NCBI RefSeq assembly: GCF_001424875.1
Contig: NZ_LMCT01000009.1
Coordinates: forward strand, 50,635-100,227
Source: Kitasatospora sp. Root107
GTDB lineage: Bacteria; Actinomycetota; Actinomycetes; Streptomycetales; Streptomycetaceae
DNA: 49,593 bases
Direction of reading: 5' to 3'
Part shown: piece after piece, positions 49,247-49,593 of the stretch
How positions within the stretch are numbered: position 1 is the stretch's first letter
Layout of the letters: the number at the start of each line of letters is the position of its first letter
Made by a program: the position numbers and the translations under genes
Notes under the pieces: model-generated
The model's input: only the letters and a program-made list of their open reading frames with translations
Databases searched by the model: none
What the model was told of the DNA's origin: nothing

Positions 49247-49593
49247 TCTTCGAGCTGCCTGACTGGGAGAAACGGACGCGCGTTCTGCACGGACGTTCCC
49301 GAGGTAGCCGATCTCTGAAACACCACTTCTCCACATTCTGTGGCTGGTTCGTGCCTTGTCGCGACCCAGTGCGAATTGGCGTGTGCGCATTTCGGGGATT
49401 GCGGCTGGATTCGCTTTGTGAAGCGGGGATCGGCTAAGGTTTGAAACGTCGGACAGGCCGTCAGGTCGGTTACGGCACAAGCTTCTTGAGGATCCGGAAG
49501 CGCGGAACGGCTGGTCAGGGAAACCTGGTAGAGTCGGAAGCGCCGAAAGGCCGAAGGAAAGAGCGAGTCGGTGAGTGAAACTCCGGAAAACGG
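49247..49593 (+). promoter_or_regulatory. Probable rRNA operon leader with further promoters
   Basis: 347 bp without a supported ORF and with lower GC than the rest of the window. It contains a second TAGAGT (49529-49534) in CCTGGTAGAGTCGGAAGCG and a purine-rich GAAAGGCCGAAGGAAAG / GTGAGTGAAACTCCGGAAAACGG tail. Such sequences are typical of the multi-promoter leader before 16S rRNA in streptomycetes. The rRNA itself lies outside the window, so this is an inference. Confidence 0.6.

Overview
This is a high-GC actinobacterial chromosome segment, almost certainly from the family Streptomycetaceae (Streptomyces or Kitasatospora). The evidence is a conservon (cvnA-F type operon with two cytochrome P450s), several SpoIIE/PP2C phosphatases, a c-di-AMP riboswitch in front of an M23 cell-wall hydrolase, an NsdA-type TPR regulator, many GTG/TTG starts, and an rRNA-type promoter/leader at the right end. 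The window begins inside a (GGCT)n tract and ends in what looks like an rrn leader. Both are typical assembly break points.

Layout. 1-452: truncated gene running into a tetranucleotide repeat. 0.57-7.6 kb: winged-helix protein, VOC protein, then a disaccharide-phosphorylase module (HAD phosphoglucomutase overlapping a GH65 phosphorylase) and a PoxB-like ThDP enzyme. 7.6-11.5 kb: XRE-cupin regulator with paired operators and a 45-aa membrane protein, divergent MocR regulator and AhpD-like protein, PEP-mutase-family protein, small secreted protein. 11.5-16.6 kb: conservon (minus strand) in which cvnA appears frameshifted into the cvnB frame and a REP-like repeat supplies the cvnB stop and cvnC ribosome-binding site. 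16.8-20.4 kb: two PP2C phosphatases. 20.8-22.5 kb: hydrolase-tetR operon with a 21-bp palindromic operator, and a tautomerase. 23-24 kb: c-di-AMP riboswitch and M23 peptidase. 25-30.4 kb: sensor-domain protein, methyltransferase-like protein, and a two-gene STAND-like NTPase-TPR plus membrane-protein unit preceded by an elaborate leader (promoter with an AT block, tiny uORF with a 15-nt anti-SD match, 12-bp stem enclosing two hairpins). 30.4-35 kb: SPFH protein, initiator tRNA, PrsW protease, trmB, lhgO. 35.1-36.9 kb: Ro60 homologue (rsr) with a YrlA Y RNA immediately upstream, carrying a circularly permuted tRNA-like module. 37-38.4 kb: TPR regulator. 39.2-42.7 kb: asparagine-synthetase-like cyclase homologue with a degenerate PP-loop, universal stress protein, DsbA/FrnE. 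42.8-46 kb: ECF sigma factor fused to a zinc finger, membrane helix, Pro/Thr linker and an extracellular NPCBM-like domain; TetR regulator. 46.4-49.6 kb: type II NADH dehydrogenase-like protein, PAS-PP2C phosphatase, rrn-like promoter and leader.

Three long-palindrome dispersed repeats (19.1, 39.0, 45.0 kb) and a solo end (11.5 kb) form one MITE-like family. The strongest candidates for undescribed biology are the NTPase/membrane unit with its leader (26.6-30.4 kb), the PP-loop-less cyclase homologue, and the one-protein sigma factor/surface sensor. The YrlA/rsr pair belongs to a known class but is easily missed or misread as a tRNA. Most product calls come from motif recognition alone; no database search was possible.
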